This document shows positions 18,089 to 26,800 of a stretch of DNA of 64,000 nucleotides, one piece after another. The position numbers and the translations under genes were made by a program. The notes beneath the pieces are model-generated. The model was given only the letters and a program-made list of their open reading frames with translations. It ran no database searches and had not been told where the DNA came from. Origin of the DNA: an uncultured Hungatella sp. Lineage in GTDB: Bacteria > Bacillota > Clostridia > Lachnospirales > Lachnospiraceae. How positions within the stretch are numbered: the first letter of the stretch is position 1; each line of letters begins with the position of its first letter. The DNA lies in assembly GCA_947089145.1 (NCBI GenBank), contig CAMUJH010000001.1, positions 62,001 through 126,000 of the forward strand, in the 5' to 3' direction.

Positions 18089-19195
18089 TTATATACCCAT
18101 TGTATCACTAATGATCTTATCAATAATCCGACTATCAAATGTTTTTTTGCAGTGATCATAAGCATTTCTGCCCATTCGCTCACGTTCATCCGGATTAGCG
18201 ACTAAGTAATTAATTGCTTCGGCCAATTTCACACTGTTCTTAATTGGTACTCTTAACCCATTATAGTTATCAATTACTGTTTCTCCACATCCTGGAGCAA
18301 GAGTTGTGACTATAGGTCTTCCTACAGCTTGAGCTTCTAAAATTGCTGTTCCTTTCCCCTCATGATATGACGGAAGAACAAAAATTGAACACATATGTAA
18401 ATATGGTTTCACATCTTTTTGATATCCCATATATTCAATGATACCCTGTGCAACCAGTCCATCTAATTCCTCTTTTGACAATGCTTCGGAATTTTCGTCC
18501 ATTCCACCAACTAGCACAAACCTTGTACTTGGGTACTTTTCTTTAACAATTTTAGCCGCATTGGCATACTCGCGAATTCCCTTACTCCATACCAGCCTTG
18601 CCGTCATTAATACAACAGCCTCTTTGGGTAAAGGATTATATTTAAATTTATCCATGTCTACTCCAGAGCCATCAACATAACACACCTTTTCTTTTTTTAC
18701 ACACTTCCAAGCAAGCATCTGTTTAATGTCTGAATGGGACATAAAAAAAACTGCATGAGCATGGTTCTGTACATATCTATAAAGTGTTTTTAAAACTACT
18801 CTTAAAAATGCATTTTTTACACCTTTACTATAAAATGCAATTTCTAATCCAGTCTGAAAGACATAAATCTTATTAATCCTGCTTTTAATTGCAGCTATAC
18901 CTCCGAAAGCAATTGGTTTTGACATATAAAGAAAGCATATATCTGGCTGAATATGTCTAAATGCAGTAATGTATTTTTGTATCATTGAAATGCCTTCAAA
19001 AATTGATGTCCCTGTCCGGCTCCCATCTACCTGATAATACTGTGCACCCAATTTTGCTATTTCAGATCCAATCTCTTCTGATGGTTCTATTGAAATGCAC
19101 CATACATCACATCCCCGCCTTATCCATTCCTGTATCAGATGACCTCGAAATTTTACAAGCGACTCTCCTGCAGATGATACTATTGCAATTTTCAT
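18089..19195 (-). CDS. Glycosyltransferase family 4 (PglA/WcaA-like)
   Basis: 368 residues, ATG with TAGGAGA upstream. The N-terminal domain starts MKIAIVSSAGESLVKFRGHL. The C-terminal domain has LMTARLVWSKGIREYANAA, FVLVGGMDENSEALSKEEL, and PSYHEGKGTAILEAQAVGRP, a GT4 donor site in which Pro of the usual EGxP is replaced by Lys. Proteins with this layout often add the second sugar, such as GalNAc, onto the phosphoglycosyl-transferase product. That step is inference here. The stop is two bases before the acetyltransferase start. Confidence 0.88.
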   Translation of the reverse strand: MKIAIVSSAGESLVKFRGHLIQEWIRRGCDVWCISIEPSEEIGSEIAKLGAQYYQVDGSRTGTSIFEGISMIQKYITAFRHIQPDICFLYMSKPIAFGGIAAIKSRINKIYVFQTGLEIAFYSKGVKNAFLRVVLKTLYRYVQNHAHAVFFMSHSDIKQMLAWKCVKKEKVCYVDGSGVDMDKFKYNPLPKEAVVLMTARLVWSKGIREYANAAKIVKEKYPSTRFVLVGGMDENSEALSKEELDGLVAQGIIEYMGYQKDVKPYLHMCSIFVLPSYHEGKGTAILEAQAVGRPIVTTLAPGCGETVIDNYNGLRVPIKNSVKLAEAINYLVANPDERERMGRNAYDHCKKTFDSRIIDKIISDTMGI

Positions 19196-19220
19196 TCAGA
19201 TACTTTTCTCCTACCTTTTG

Positions 19221-20543
19221 TTATAATCGCCACCACTTCATGCCAGATGTCCTAAGATCCTCCACTTTATAAAGCCCTTTGACATCAATAATAACTTTAT
19301 TCTCATCAGCGCCTGCCCTATATAGTTTTTTAATATCATTCATGCTTAATTCTTTAAACTCATTATGGGCCACCGCAATTATCACGCAGTCAGCATCTGA
19401 TACATCCTGAAGTTTTGTCAATGACACACCATATTCATGAAGAGCATCCTTTTCGCTCGCCCAAGGGTCAACCACAATTGGATCGATTTCATACTCATTT
19501 AATTCTTTGATAATGTCATCAACTTTACTATTTCTGGTATCTGGACAATTTTCTTTAAAAGTAAGACCTAGAATAACGACCTTACTATTTTTCGGAGCCT
19601 GTCCTGCATCGATCATCTTTTTAATCGTTGCCTGAGCAACATACGCTCCCATATGGTCATTTACTATACGTCCATTGAGGATGATCTGACTATGATATCC
19701 AAGTTTTTCTGCTTCATAGGTAAAATAATAAGGATCAACTCCAATACAATGGCCCCCTACAAGTCCTGGCCTAAATCCTAAAGCATTCCATTTCGTGTTC
19801 ATTCCATCAACAACTTCGTTTGTATCAATGTTCATACGGTCGAAAACCATGGCTAGTTCATTCATAAAGGCTATGTTAATATCACGTTGACTGTTTTCCA
19901 CCACCTTCACGGCCTCAGCTGTACGGAGATTAGAAACTGGATGTGTTCCAACTTCAATTACTAAATCATATACCTTTCTGATTTCCTCAAGGCTCTCACT
20001 ATCAATGCCAGATACAATCTTATGAATATTTTCAAGGCGATGTACCTTATCACCAGGGTTGATACGTTCAGGGCTATAGCCGACTTTGAAGTCTGCGCCA
20101 CACTTAAGCCCTGATTCTTTCTCTAGAATCGGAATACAAATGTCCTCTGTGCAGCCTGGATAAACCGTAGATTCGTAAACTACAATAGAGCCTGGTACAA
20201 GGTTACGACCAACAATCTTAGATGCGCCAATAACCGGAGTAAGGTCAGGCGTGTGATCAGTGTTCACAGGAGTCGGTACTGCTATAATATGAAATTTTGC
20301 ATTTTTCAGCATTTTCTCATCAGAAGTAAATTTTACAGTGGTAGCCTCGATAGCTTCATCTCCTACTTCCTTAGTTGGATCTACGCCAGACTTATACAGA
20401 GCAATTTTAGCTTCATTAAGATCAAAACCAATAACATCAAGGCCTTTTTTAGCAAAAGCAACAGCAATCGGCATACCAACATAGCCAAGACCAATAAGAG
20501 ACAGTTTTTCTTCTCTGTTTATAAGTTTCTGATACAGAAACAT
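19221..20543 (-). CDS. UDP-sugar 6-dehydrogenase (UDP-N-acetyl-hexosamine type, TviB/WbpA-like)
   Basis: 440 residues, ATG with GGAGGGA upstream. It has the full three-domain UDP-glucose/GDP-mannose dehydrogenase architecture: the NAD site LSLIGLGYVGMPIAVAFAKK (14-33), VPTPVNTDHTPDL, YESTVYPGCTEDICIPIL, YSPERINPGDK, FRPGLVGGHCIGVDPYYF with the catalytic Cys near 266, and ILGLTFKENCPDTRNSKVDD in the C-terminal domain. It matches the subgroup that oxidises UDP-GlcNAc or UDP-GalNAc to the uronic acid, as in Vi antigen. The repeat unit therefore probably includes an N-acetylhexosaminuronic acid. Confidence 0.92.
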   Translation of the reverse strand: MFLYQKLINREEKLSLIGLGYVGMPIAVAFAKKGLDVIGFDLNEAKIALYKSGVDPTKEVGDEAIEATTVKFTSDEKMLKNAKFHIIAVPTPVNTDHTPDLTPVIGASKIVGRNLVPGSIVVYESTVYPGCTEDICIPILEKESGLKCGADFKVGYSPERINPGDKVHRLENIHKIVSGIDSESLEEIRKVYDLVIEVGTHPVSNLRTAEAVKVVENSQRDINIAFMNELAMVFDRMNIDTNEVVDGMNTKWNALGFRPGLVGGHCIGVDPYYFTYEAEKLGYHSQIILNGRIVNDHMGAYVAQATIKKMIDAGQAPKNSKVVILGLTFKENCPDTRNSKVDDIIKELNEYEIDPIVVDPWASEKDALHEYGVSLTKLQDVSDADCVIIAVAHNEFKELSMNDIKKLYRAGADENKVIIDVKGLYKVEDLRTSGMKWWRL

Positions 20544-20594
20544 TTTTCTCTTCCCTCCATCGAAATCATTTGTAATGTAACTATTTATATAACG

Positions 20595-21449
20595 TCAATT
20601 TTCTGTTCTCCTAATACTTTCCTCAAAATCTACCAAACAATATTTAAACCCATAATAATCCGACAAGCTAAGATCATAACAATCATCTGCAAACGCTCGT
20701 CGAAATGTTCTTGTCCGTTTCACGGCTGGTTTTATAATCCAGTTAAAAATTCTTAAAAACCATATATTTTTTCCATTACACTTGGCAATTTCCCGTACCA
20801 AATCAGCGGTGGACACAAGTTCTTTATTTTGCGGAGTAAATACGCCAATCGCCCTGTCCTCAATAATTAGTCTAATAAACTCGCATAAATTACTGATATA
20901 AATCATACTTTTTCTGTTTTTATAGTCAGGAAAAATGGGAGTTCTTTTTGCTATTCTGCTGACGCCATTATAGTTTCCGGTACATCCTTTCCCGTAAACA
21001 AAGGGCGGCCGAAGAATAGCAACCCTAAATTTATCATCAGCCAGTTTTTGAATTCCTAGATCTCCCTGAAGTTTGCTGTCGCCGTAAAAACTTGTTGGGT
21101 TAGTTTTAGAGCGATCTGTAATATTGTCACAGTAATCGCCATACACATTCATTGAGCTAAAAAAAATAAAATAAGAAACACCATGCTGTTTCGCCCATGC
21201 AGCAATTTCAATGGAAAGATCTCGATTGACTTTGTAAAACCGGGGTTTCATTTCTTCTTTTATGTTATTGATGTGCGCAATTCCTGCAAAGTCAATAGCA
21301 GTATCAAATTTCCGAAAATCCGCCTTTTTCCAAGCTCCCTCCATAGAGCTGACAATCTCTACATGATAATCCTCAGGGTAAGCTTCCAGCCATTTCTTTA
21401 ATGATTCCCCGATATAACTGCCTTTTCCAATTATAAGAATATCCTGCAT
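20595..21449 (-). CDS. NAD(P)-dependent sugar epimerase/reductase (extended SDR)
   Basis: 284 residues from ATG 21447-21449 (an upstream TTG at 21455 is possible; AGGGG spacing favours the ATG). The Rossmann start is DILIIGKGSYIGESLKKWL, then DFAGIAHI, FFSSMNVYGDY with the catalytic Ser, YGDSKLQGD supplying YxxxK, and RPPFVYGKGC. It resembles small WbpV/FnlB-like 4-keto reductases and epimerases that finish a nucleotide sugar, perhaps N-acetylfucosamine or QuiNAc made from a CapD product. The exact reaction is not determined. Confidence 0.85.
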   Translation of the reverse strand: MQDILIIGKGSYIGESLKKWLEAYPEDYHVEIVSSMEGAWKKADFRKFDTAIDFAGIAHINNIKEEMKPRFYKVNRDLSIEIAAWAKQHGVSYFIFFSSMNVYGDYCDNITDRSKTNPTSFYGDSKLQGDLGIQKLADDKFRVAILRPPFVYGKGCTGNYNGVSRIAKRTPIFPDYKNRKSMIYISNLCEFIRLIIEDRAIGVFTPQNKELVSTADLVREIAKCNGKNIWFLRIFNWIIKPAVKRTRTFRRAFADDCYDLSLSDYYGFKYCLVDFEESIRRTEN

Positions 21450-21488
21450 TTGCAATACCCCTGTTTTAGTCCTCAGCCTTTCTGCCTC

Positions 21489-22622
21489 TTATCCAAGGCT
21501 GTCCCAATTCTCAACGCAGATTCTCCAAGGTTCCAGATCATCAGCGCTATAGTAATAACCGCACTTTGCCTCTTTAAAGTCTTTTACCCACTCTGCCATA
21601 TCGGCTTTTCCGGTTTTCACCCGTTTTGCATAGTCAATGGGTTCAACCATAGCAGTGAAATCTTCAAATTTCTTATTAATATCTGATCGCATGTATCCGT
21701 TTTCCTGTGTCTCCGCCCAGAGAACCGGTAAAGGCATTCCCGCCTTTGTAGCCGCATAACTCCATGTGCTGTTTCTAAAGTTAATCTCACTAAAATAATA
21801 TGTCCCATCCTGGTCAATCAGGAACTCGGCCTCAAAGACTCCCTCGAATCCTATTTCTTTAAACATCCTGCCTAATGCTGCTTTTATCTCTTTATTCCTC
21901 ATATTGCAAACAGTCATATAAGGGCTATAATAATCCGGAAGGAGATAGTTATATGTACTGGTAATGGCAATCAAAACGTCCTCTCCCTTGTTGGCGCTAA
22001 ACCCTTCCATACAATACTCATTCTGTTTATCAATATATCTCTGAACCAAAACTGTCGGCGCCTGGATTTCGTTGTATGCCGCCTTTAGTTCATTCTCATT
22101 GAAGCAAATGTGCACGTCCGACTTCCAACCGCCTATGTTCGGCGATATAGATTTGGTGATCACCGGATAGCCAAGTCCTTCTGGAATTTCCCCCCATTTG
22201 CATACCTTGGCCTCCAAAACATTCAGACCATATTTTTTTGCAAGTTCCAGAATATTATTCTTATCCATAAACTGGTTTATTCTTCCCTGAACTCCTGCAT
22301 TGAACGTAATGAACCGATCCTTCAGCTCATCATAATGAAAATCAAGATACCCTACTGTCTTGTCATCGGAACAAAAAACATATGGTTTGATGCCTCTCTT
22401 TTGTGCGATATTTCCGTATTCCTCCAGAAGTACCTTGTAGCCCTCTTCTATGCTGTCTGCATAGTGGCATTTGGATATGTATTTACTGGCTGATGCAATC
22501 TTGGCACGACCTTTGATTGCTATATATACCGAATTAACCCCTGCTTCGCCAAGACTTCTGATCAGCCCCAGCGGATTATAATGCTCAATTGCTATTACAA
22601 TACAAAGATGATCTTTCCACAT
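21489..22622 (-). CDS. ATP-grasp domain enzyme of unknown substrate
   Basis: 377 residues, ATG with AGAGGA upstream. Residues ~1-110 form a pre-ATP-grasp Rossmann-like domain. Residues ~110-330 are an ATP-grasp fold related to the carbamoyl-phosphate synthase large subunit: GYPVITKSISPNIGGWKSD, VLVQRYIDKQNEYCMEGFS, and FEAEFLIDQDGTYYFSEINF with the metal-binding E...EINFRNS. The family ligates a carboxylate to an amine or thiol using ATP. In a polysaccharide operon this suggests that an amino acid or similar acid is joined to an amino sugar. Substrates are unknown. It sits between the phosphoglycosyl transferase and the SDR. Confidence 0.82.
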   Translation of the reverse strand: MWKDHLCIVIAIEHYNPLGLIRSLGEAGVNSVYIAIKGRAKIASASKYISKCHYADSIEEGYKVLLEEYGNIAQKRGIKPYVFCSDDKTVGYLDFHYDELKDRFITFNAGVQGRINQFMDKNNILELAKKYGLNVLEAKVCKWGEIPEGLGYPVITKSISPNIGGWKSDVHICFNENELKAAYNEIQAPTVLVQRYIDKQNEYCMEGFSANKGEDVLIAITSTYNYLLPDYYSPYMTVCNMRNKEIKAALGRMFKEIGFEGVFEAEFLIDQDGTYYFSEINFRNSTWSYAATKAGMPLPVLWAETQENGYMRSDINKKFEDFTAMVEPIDYAKRVKTGKADMAEWVKDFKEAKCGYYYSADDLEPWRICVENWDSLG

Positions 22623-22634
22623 AAATTCAATCCT

Positions 22635-23228
22635 CTACTTCCTTATTTCCTGTCGATAAACATTTTTTCCTTTTACCACTGGAATAATAATTCTCAGAAA
22701 GGTACTAAAATCCAATCCAAAGCTGAGACGGTCCACATACTCTGCATCCATTTTAAACTGAAGATCCCGATCAGATGAAGAACGGTACTTAACATCAACC
22801 GTGCAGAACATGCCAGGCAAAACTTCATACCGTTTATAATATTCCTTGTTCTCCTGGTATTCCTCAAACTCTTCCGGAAGGATGGGGCGAGGACCTATTA
22901 TGGCCATATCACCTTTCAGAATGTTAATCATTTGAGGAAGTTCATCCAGGCTTGTCCTCCGCAAAAAGGCTCCGACTTTTGTAATACGGGCATCATCTGA
23001 ACGCGTAGCCACCCCGCCTATTTCGTATGCATGATCCACCATGGTTCGAAATTTATATATTGTAAAAATTTTTTGTCTTTTCCCAAGCCTTTTCTGTCGA
23101 AACACAATAGGCCCTTTGCTGTCCAGTTTTATGGCTATCGCTATAATCAGCATCGGAATACAGGTTGCTATTAAGCCCAATAGGGCAAGAAAACATCCAA
23201 TGAACCGCTTAAAAAATGCCCGATACAT
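22635..23228 (-). CDS. Initiating phosphoglycosyl transferase (PglC/WcaJ-type)
   Basis: 197 residues, the size of a minimal PglC-like monotopic enzyme. ATG with GGAGG. A re-entrant hydrophobic helix covers residues ~8-33. Then IKLDSKGPIVFRQKRLGKRQ and FTIYKFRTMV, a catalytic Asp-Glu pair in RTSLDELPQMINILKGDM, and IIGPRPILPEEFEEYQ. It transfers a phospho-sugar (often a UDP-diNAcBac, GalNAc or glucose derivative) to undecaprenyl phosphate, the first membrane step of repeat-unit assembly. It shares the start of the operon with the deacetylase. Confidence 0.92.
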   Translation of the reverse strand: MYRAFFKRFIGCFLALLGLIATCIPMLIIAIAIKLDSKGPIVFRQKRLGKRQKIFTIYKFRTMVDHAYEIGGVATRSDDARITKVGAFLRRTSLDELPQMINILKGDMAIIGPRPILPEEFEEYQENKEYYKRYEVLPGMFCTVDVKYRSSSDRDLQFKMDAEYVDRLSFGLDFSTFLRIIIPVVKGKNVYRQEIRK

Positions 23229-23240
23229 TTAACTCCTCCA

Positions 23241-23912
23241 TTAAACTGTCCTGAATACACACTCAAATGCCTCTGCGTAATCGCAGCCTCCTTCAGATCC
23301 CCGATAAGCAGCAAGCCCTTCGATGGCTTTTCCACTTCTCGGATGCGGATATGGACGCATAACGCCGGTATAAGCCTCCAACGCTTCAATCTTTTTCTTT
23401 ACTCCCAGTTCCCCCACCTCTACAAAAAGGTTCGGAGAAAAACGGTTTTCAGCTGTATTCAGGCTCCACTCGGTAGATGAGGGCACTTCCATGTAGAGAA
23501 ATTCTTTTAATTTCGGAACCCCCTCTTTGCGCTGAAACAGACGACATGCCGCATTAGCTGCCTTCCCTGTCTCTTTGTGATCAATATTTGTATCTGATGG
23601 GTGATGGGTTATTATGGCATCGGCTTTCCAATCATCAATACAGAACTCCATAAACTGTACAAGCTCCAAATGCGGAACCGTATTCATTCTAATATTGGGA
23701 AAATCCGCATGATAAACCTTCTTAACGCCAAGAATTGACATTGCCTTCCTTTCATCAGCTGAGAGTGTGGCCGACAGATTTTTCCTGGCATCTGCTTTGC
23801 TTACCATAATAGCTACAGCAACATTGTGGCCTTCATTTATCAGCTTATGTATAGCGGCACCAGCCCCTAAGACCTCGTCATCCGGGTGCGCAACTACAAT
23901 TAGATAGTTCAT
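23241..23912 (-). CDS. PIG-L family deacetylase (LmbE-like)
   Basis: 223 residues. The N-terminus MNYLIVVAHPDDEVLGAGAA contains the zinc-binding AHPDDE motif. ITHHPSDTNIDHKETGKAAN supplies the HPxD and the downstream H. PIG-L enzymes remove N-acetyl groups from GlcNAc-type sugars, either lipid-linked or nucleotide-linked. As the first structural gene after the loaP terminator and next to the phosphoglycosyl transferase, it may produce the free amine that the ATP-grasp enzyme uses. That link is inference. GGAGG precedes the ATG. Confidence 0.88.
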   Translation of the reverse strand: MNYLIVVAHPDDEVLGAGAAIHKLINEGHNVAVAIMVSKADARKNLSATLSADERKAMSILGVKKVYHADFPNIRMNTVPHLELVQFMEFCIDDWKADAIITHHPSDTNIDHKETGKAANAACRLFQRKEGVPKLKEFLYMEVPSSTEWSLNTAENRFSPNLFVEVGELGVKKKIEALEAYTGVMRPYPHPRSGKAIEGLAAYRGSEGGCDYAEAFECVFRTV

Positions 23913-23958
23913 TTTTTGCCTCCTCCTGTCCTAAGTTTTCCACTTTGGAAACTTCCAA

Positions 23959-23992
23959 TAAAAAAGGAGTGCCCTCCCGTCACTCCTTTTTC
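23959..23992 (-). terminator. Rho-independent terminator between loaP and the biosynthetic genes
   Basis: On the minus strand AAAAAGGAGTG pairs with CACTCCTTTTTT around a 9-base loop, ending in a U run. It lies 14 bases past the loaP stop and before the PIG-L gene. A terminator inside an operon headed by an antiterminator is the arrangement expected for LoaP control. Confidence 0.75.
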
Positions 23993-24005
23993 TCCCTATT
24001 CCTTT

Positions 24006-24512
24006 CTAAGCCCTCCCCACGATCTCCAGCCCCAATGCCACTTCCTGCACTCTCCCAAACATGTGCATTTCCACCACTGCCATTCTTTTATGCCGGTTAA
24101 TCCTCCGGATCACCGTCTCCATTCCCTCCAGCGGCCCGTCTACGATCATCACCCGGTCGCCCTCCATATACCCGGTGGACATGGCCACCATCTTCTCCTC
24201 GTCCAGAAGTCTTTCCAGCACCCTGAGATCCTCGTCAATAATGGATGTCCAGCACTCCCCGGTTCCCAGAATCTTTGTCAGCTGGGGCACATGTTTCAAT
24301 TCCATATAAAATTTTTCAATTTCCTCCGTCTCCACAAAAACATATCCGGGAAACAAAAGCGCCTGGACTAAATGCCAGGCGCCTGCGAACTTCTTTTTTT
24401 GTTCATATTTGGGTAAAAAACAGACTCCCATATGGGGGTCTGCCGTATACTGCTGAACCATGGAGATCGTTTCCTCTTCCCTGCCGGTTCGTACCTGCAT
24501 AACATACCACAT
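24006..24512 (-). CDS. loaP: LoaP/NusG-family transcription antiterminator
   Basis: 168 residues from ATG 24510-24512. GGAGG lies seven bases upstream, so the longer frame (to 24578) is not used. The NGN domain is residues ~1-100 (MWYVMQVRTGREEE, PKYEQKKKFAGAWHLVQALL, FPGYVFVETEEIEKF). A KOW domain covers ~113-168 (GYMEGDRVMIVDGPLEGMET). This is a specialised NusG paralogue. LoaP proteins bind a leader RNA hairpin and let RNA polymerase read through terminators in long polyketide and polysaccharide operons. It heads an 18-kb same-strand gene run and is followed at once by a terminator. It is not the housekeeping NusG, which normally sits with secE and rplK. Confidence 0.88.
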   Translation of the reverse strand: MWYVMQVRTGREEETISMVQQYTADPHMGVCFLPKYEQKKKFAGAWHLVQALLFPGYVFVETEEIEKFYMELKHVPQLTKILGTGECWTSIIDEDLRVLERLLDEEKMVAMSTGYMEGDRVMIVDGPLEGMETVIRRINRHKRMAVVEMHMFGRVQEVALGLEIVGRA

Positions 24513-24784
24513 ATTAGTCCTCCAGTCCTCAAACCGGGAACTGTGTCTGAAAAATGGGTATGCTTCGCCATTCGTCACAGTAAACTGTCACGACAAGCAA
24601 AACAATATAACCTCAAACACAGTTAAACGCGGCCACGCGACGATTTAACTTTGATTGATTTTTTGAATTCTGATTTCTATTATTTTGTATTGCAGTGTGG
24701 TCATCACCTGTCAGGGCAATGACCAGCATGTGCCTGGGCACCTCCGTGCTGCGGTTGACAAGGTATTCGGACCGTAACACACTT
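24513..24784 (-). promoter_or_regulatory. Structured leader RNA upstream of loaP
   Basis: About 270 bases between the predicted start site and loaP, long for a leader. On the minus strand several hairpins can be drawn: a GGTCAT/ATGACC-type stem (24698-24725), a GTGCC/GGCAC stem just upstream (around 24731-24745), and AGTTAAA-TCGT-CGCG-TGGC-CGCG-TTTAACT (24621-24650), a two-part stem with a 4-base bulge. The last is a candidate LoaP recognition hairpin. No known riboswitch class was recognised. Confidence 0.5.
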
Positions 24785-24790
24785 TTTGTA

Positions 24791-24818
24791 ATTATATCAC
24801 ATTTCCTCAAAAAGTAAA
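24791..24818 (-). promoter_or_regulatory. Promoter of the loaP polysaccharide operon
   Basis: A perfect -10 TATAAT (24791-24796) lies 16 bases from TTTACT (24813-24818, a partial -35) on the minus strand, just past the CapD stop. It would start transcription near 24784 and drive loaP plus, through antitermination, the genes down to 6.2 kb. Confidence 0.65.
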
Positions 24819-24827
24819 TGGACAAAT

Positions 24828-26681
24828 TTATTTCCCAGAAATAACATAAGTAGGTACAATTTTCCGGACGGCTTCCTTAATCTCATTGGAATCCTTATTG
24901 GCTGTCTTGTAAAGCTCATCCAGCTGTTGTTTAAACAATTCTTCGTCAAACTCAATGGGCTTGCCGATATGGATCAGGCGGTTAGGCGTATCCTGCAGCC
25001 CTTCCTCATCCATAAGCATCTCCTCATAGAGCTTCTCTCCCGGCCGAAGGCCGGTAAATTGAATGTCAATGTCTTCATACGGCACATACCCGGACAACCG
25101 GATGAGATTCTCTGCCAAATCCAGAATCCGCACCGGCTCTCCCATGTTCAGCACAAAGATTTCTCCGCCTTTGGCATATGCCCCTGCCTGGAGCACCAGG
25201 GATACCGCCTCCGGAATCGTCATAAAATACCGGATAATGTCCCGGTGGGTAACCGTCACCGGGCCCCCCTCTTCGATCTGCTTTTTAAAAAGCGGGATCA
25301 CGGAGCCATTGCTTCCCAGCACGTTTCCAAAGCGGACTGCCACAAACTCTGTCTTCGAGTGGCGGTTCATCATCTGTACCACCATCTCGCACATGCGCTT
25401 GGATGCCCCCATAATGTTGGTAGGATTCACCGCCTTATCCGTTGAAATCAGCACAAAGCGCTCTGCTCCGTATTTATCTGCAGCCATGGCTGTCTTGTAT
25501 GTTCCGAAAACATTGTTCTTAATGGCCTCGTTAGGGCTGTTCTCCATCAGCGGAACATGCTTGTGGGCCGCTGCATGGTATACGATGTCAGGCCTGTATT
25601 TTTCAAATATAGACTGCATGCGGTGGGTGTTGCGGACTGATCCGATAAGCACAACCAGGTTAAGTTCCGGGTAAGACCGCACCAGCTCCTGCTGTAAATC
25701 ATAGGCATTATTCTCATACACGTCAAAAACAATCAGCTGTTTCGGATTGTGGCTGGCAATCTGGCGGCACAGTTCGCTTCCTATGGAACCGCCACCGCCG
25801 GTAACCAGTATCACCTTATTGCTTACATAACCCATGATTTCGTTTAAGTTAACCCGTATAGGTTCCCTGCCCAGAAGATCTTCGATCTGAATCTTCCGAA
25901 GCTTTGAAACGCTGACCTCCCCGCTGAGAAGCTGATAGATGCCTGGCAGTATCCGCAGCTCGCAGTTTGTGGTCCGGCAGATCTCCAGGATCTTTTTCGT
26001 CTCCATGGCCGGCGCCGACGGCATAGCCAGATAGATCTCCTCCACCTCGTACCGCTTAACCAGTTCCGGAATATCCTCCCGGGTTCCTGCGATGGGAATG
26101 CCGTTTAGGAATTTGCCCTGTTTGTTCTTGTCATCATCAACAAAGCAGACTACATGGCCTTCCGTATATGTACTGGTCATCATCTCTTTGAGAATCACGG
26201 AGCCTGATGTGCCGGCTCCCACGATCATAACCTTTTTCCCCACGTTCTGGCCATAGCTGGTCCGCAGAGAGCGGCCGATCCGGTATGACATCCTGACTAC
26301 GGTCACGCCGACGGTCAGAGATGCAAAGCAGATGCAGTAAAAACTTCTGGGCACCCGCAGTTCCAGCATGGTCATTCCCGATATCTGGCATAGGGAGGCC
26401 AGGATACACGCCATGACAATATACATCTCTTCCCGCATTCCGGCAACGCTCCACATAAAGGAATATAGCCGGAATACGAAAAATATGGCTATAGTAATCA
26501 GTGTATACAGCCACGCATACTGTGCCACTGACTGTAAATAGTTATCTGAAATTTTTGACAGCTGCATATCAAACCGAATCCACAGCCCCAGAAAGCTGCT
26601 TAGCTGGATCACTATGATATCAACGATCATCAGTAAAAGCATACGTACCCTTTTCCCGCTGGGGATAAATTTATCTATCAT
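24828..26681 (-). CDS. Membrane-bound nucleotide-sugar 4,6-dehydratase (CapD/PglF/WbpM family)
   Basis: 617 residues from ATG 26679-26681. The frame stays open to an ATG at 26765 but that start has no ribosome site; the inner one is weak too. Four N-terminal membrane helices (~10-130) precede a CoA-binding-like Rossmann region (MIVGAGTSGSVILKEM) and a C-terminal SDR domain (ILVTGGGGSIGSELCRQIAS). It has STDKAVNPTNIMGASKRMCE, where Met-Lys replaces the usual Tyr-Lys, typical of this family. These enzymes convert UDP-GlcNAc to a 4-keto-6-deoxy sugar, the precursor of bacillosamine, FucNAc, QuiNAc or nonulosonic acid precursors. It lies upstream of the loaP promoter, in the transcription unit starting near 30.2 kb. 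Confidence 0.92.
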   Translation of the reverse strand: MIDKFIPSGKRVRMLLLMIVDIIVIQLSSFLGLWIRFDMQLSKISDNYLQSVAQYAWLYTLITIAIFFVFRLYSFMWSVAGMREEMYIVMACILASLCQISGMTMLELRVPRSFYCICFASLTVGVTVVRMSYRIGRSLRTSYGQNVGKKVMIVGAGTSGSVILKEMMTSTYTEGHVVCFVDDDKNKQGKFLNGIPIAGTREDIPELVKRYEVEEIYLAMPSAPAMETKKILEICRTTNCELRILPGIYQLLSGEVSVSKLRKIQIEDLLGREPIRVNLNEIMGYVSNKVILVTGGGGSIGSELCRQIASHNPKQLIVFDVYENNAYDLQQELVRSYPELNLVVLIGSVRNTHRMQSIFEKYRPDIVYHAAAHKHVPLMENSPNEAIKNNVFGTYKTAMAADKYGAERFVLISTDKAVNPTNIMGASKRMCEMVVQMMNRHSKTEFVAVRFGNVLGSNGSVIPLFKKQIEEGGPVTVTHRDIIRYFMTIPEAVSLVLQAGAYAKGGEIFVLNMGEPVRILDLAENLIRLSGYVPYEDIDIQFTGLRPGEKLYEEMLMDEEGLQDTPNRLIHIGKPIEFDEELFKQQLDELYKTANKDSNEIKEAVRKIVPTYVISGK

Positions 26682-26800
26682 GTTATCTACCCGTTTTACG
26701 CTTTCGTAACGACACCTTTCCTCTTTTTCATCCTTCGTGTAACAGTATATCATTTTTAAAATCATAACTCAACTGTAACAATTTGTAAATAACTTAATAT

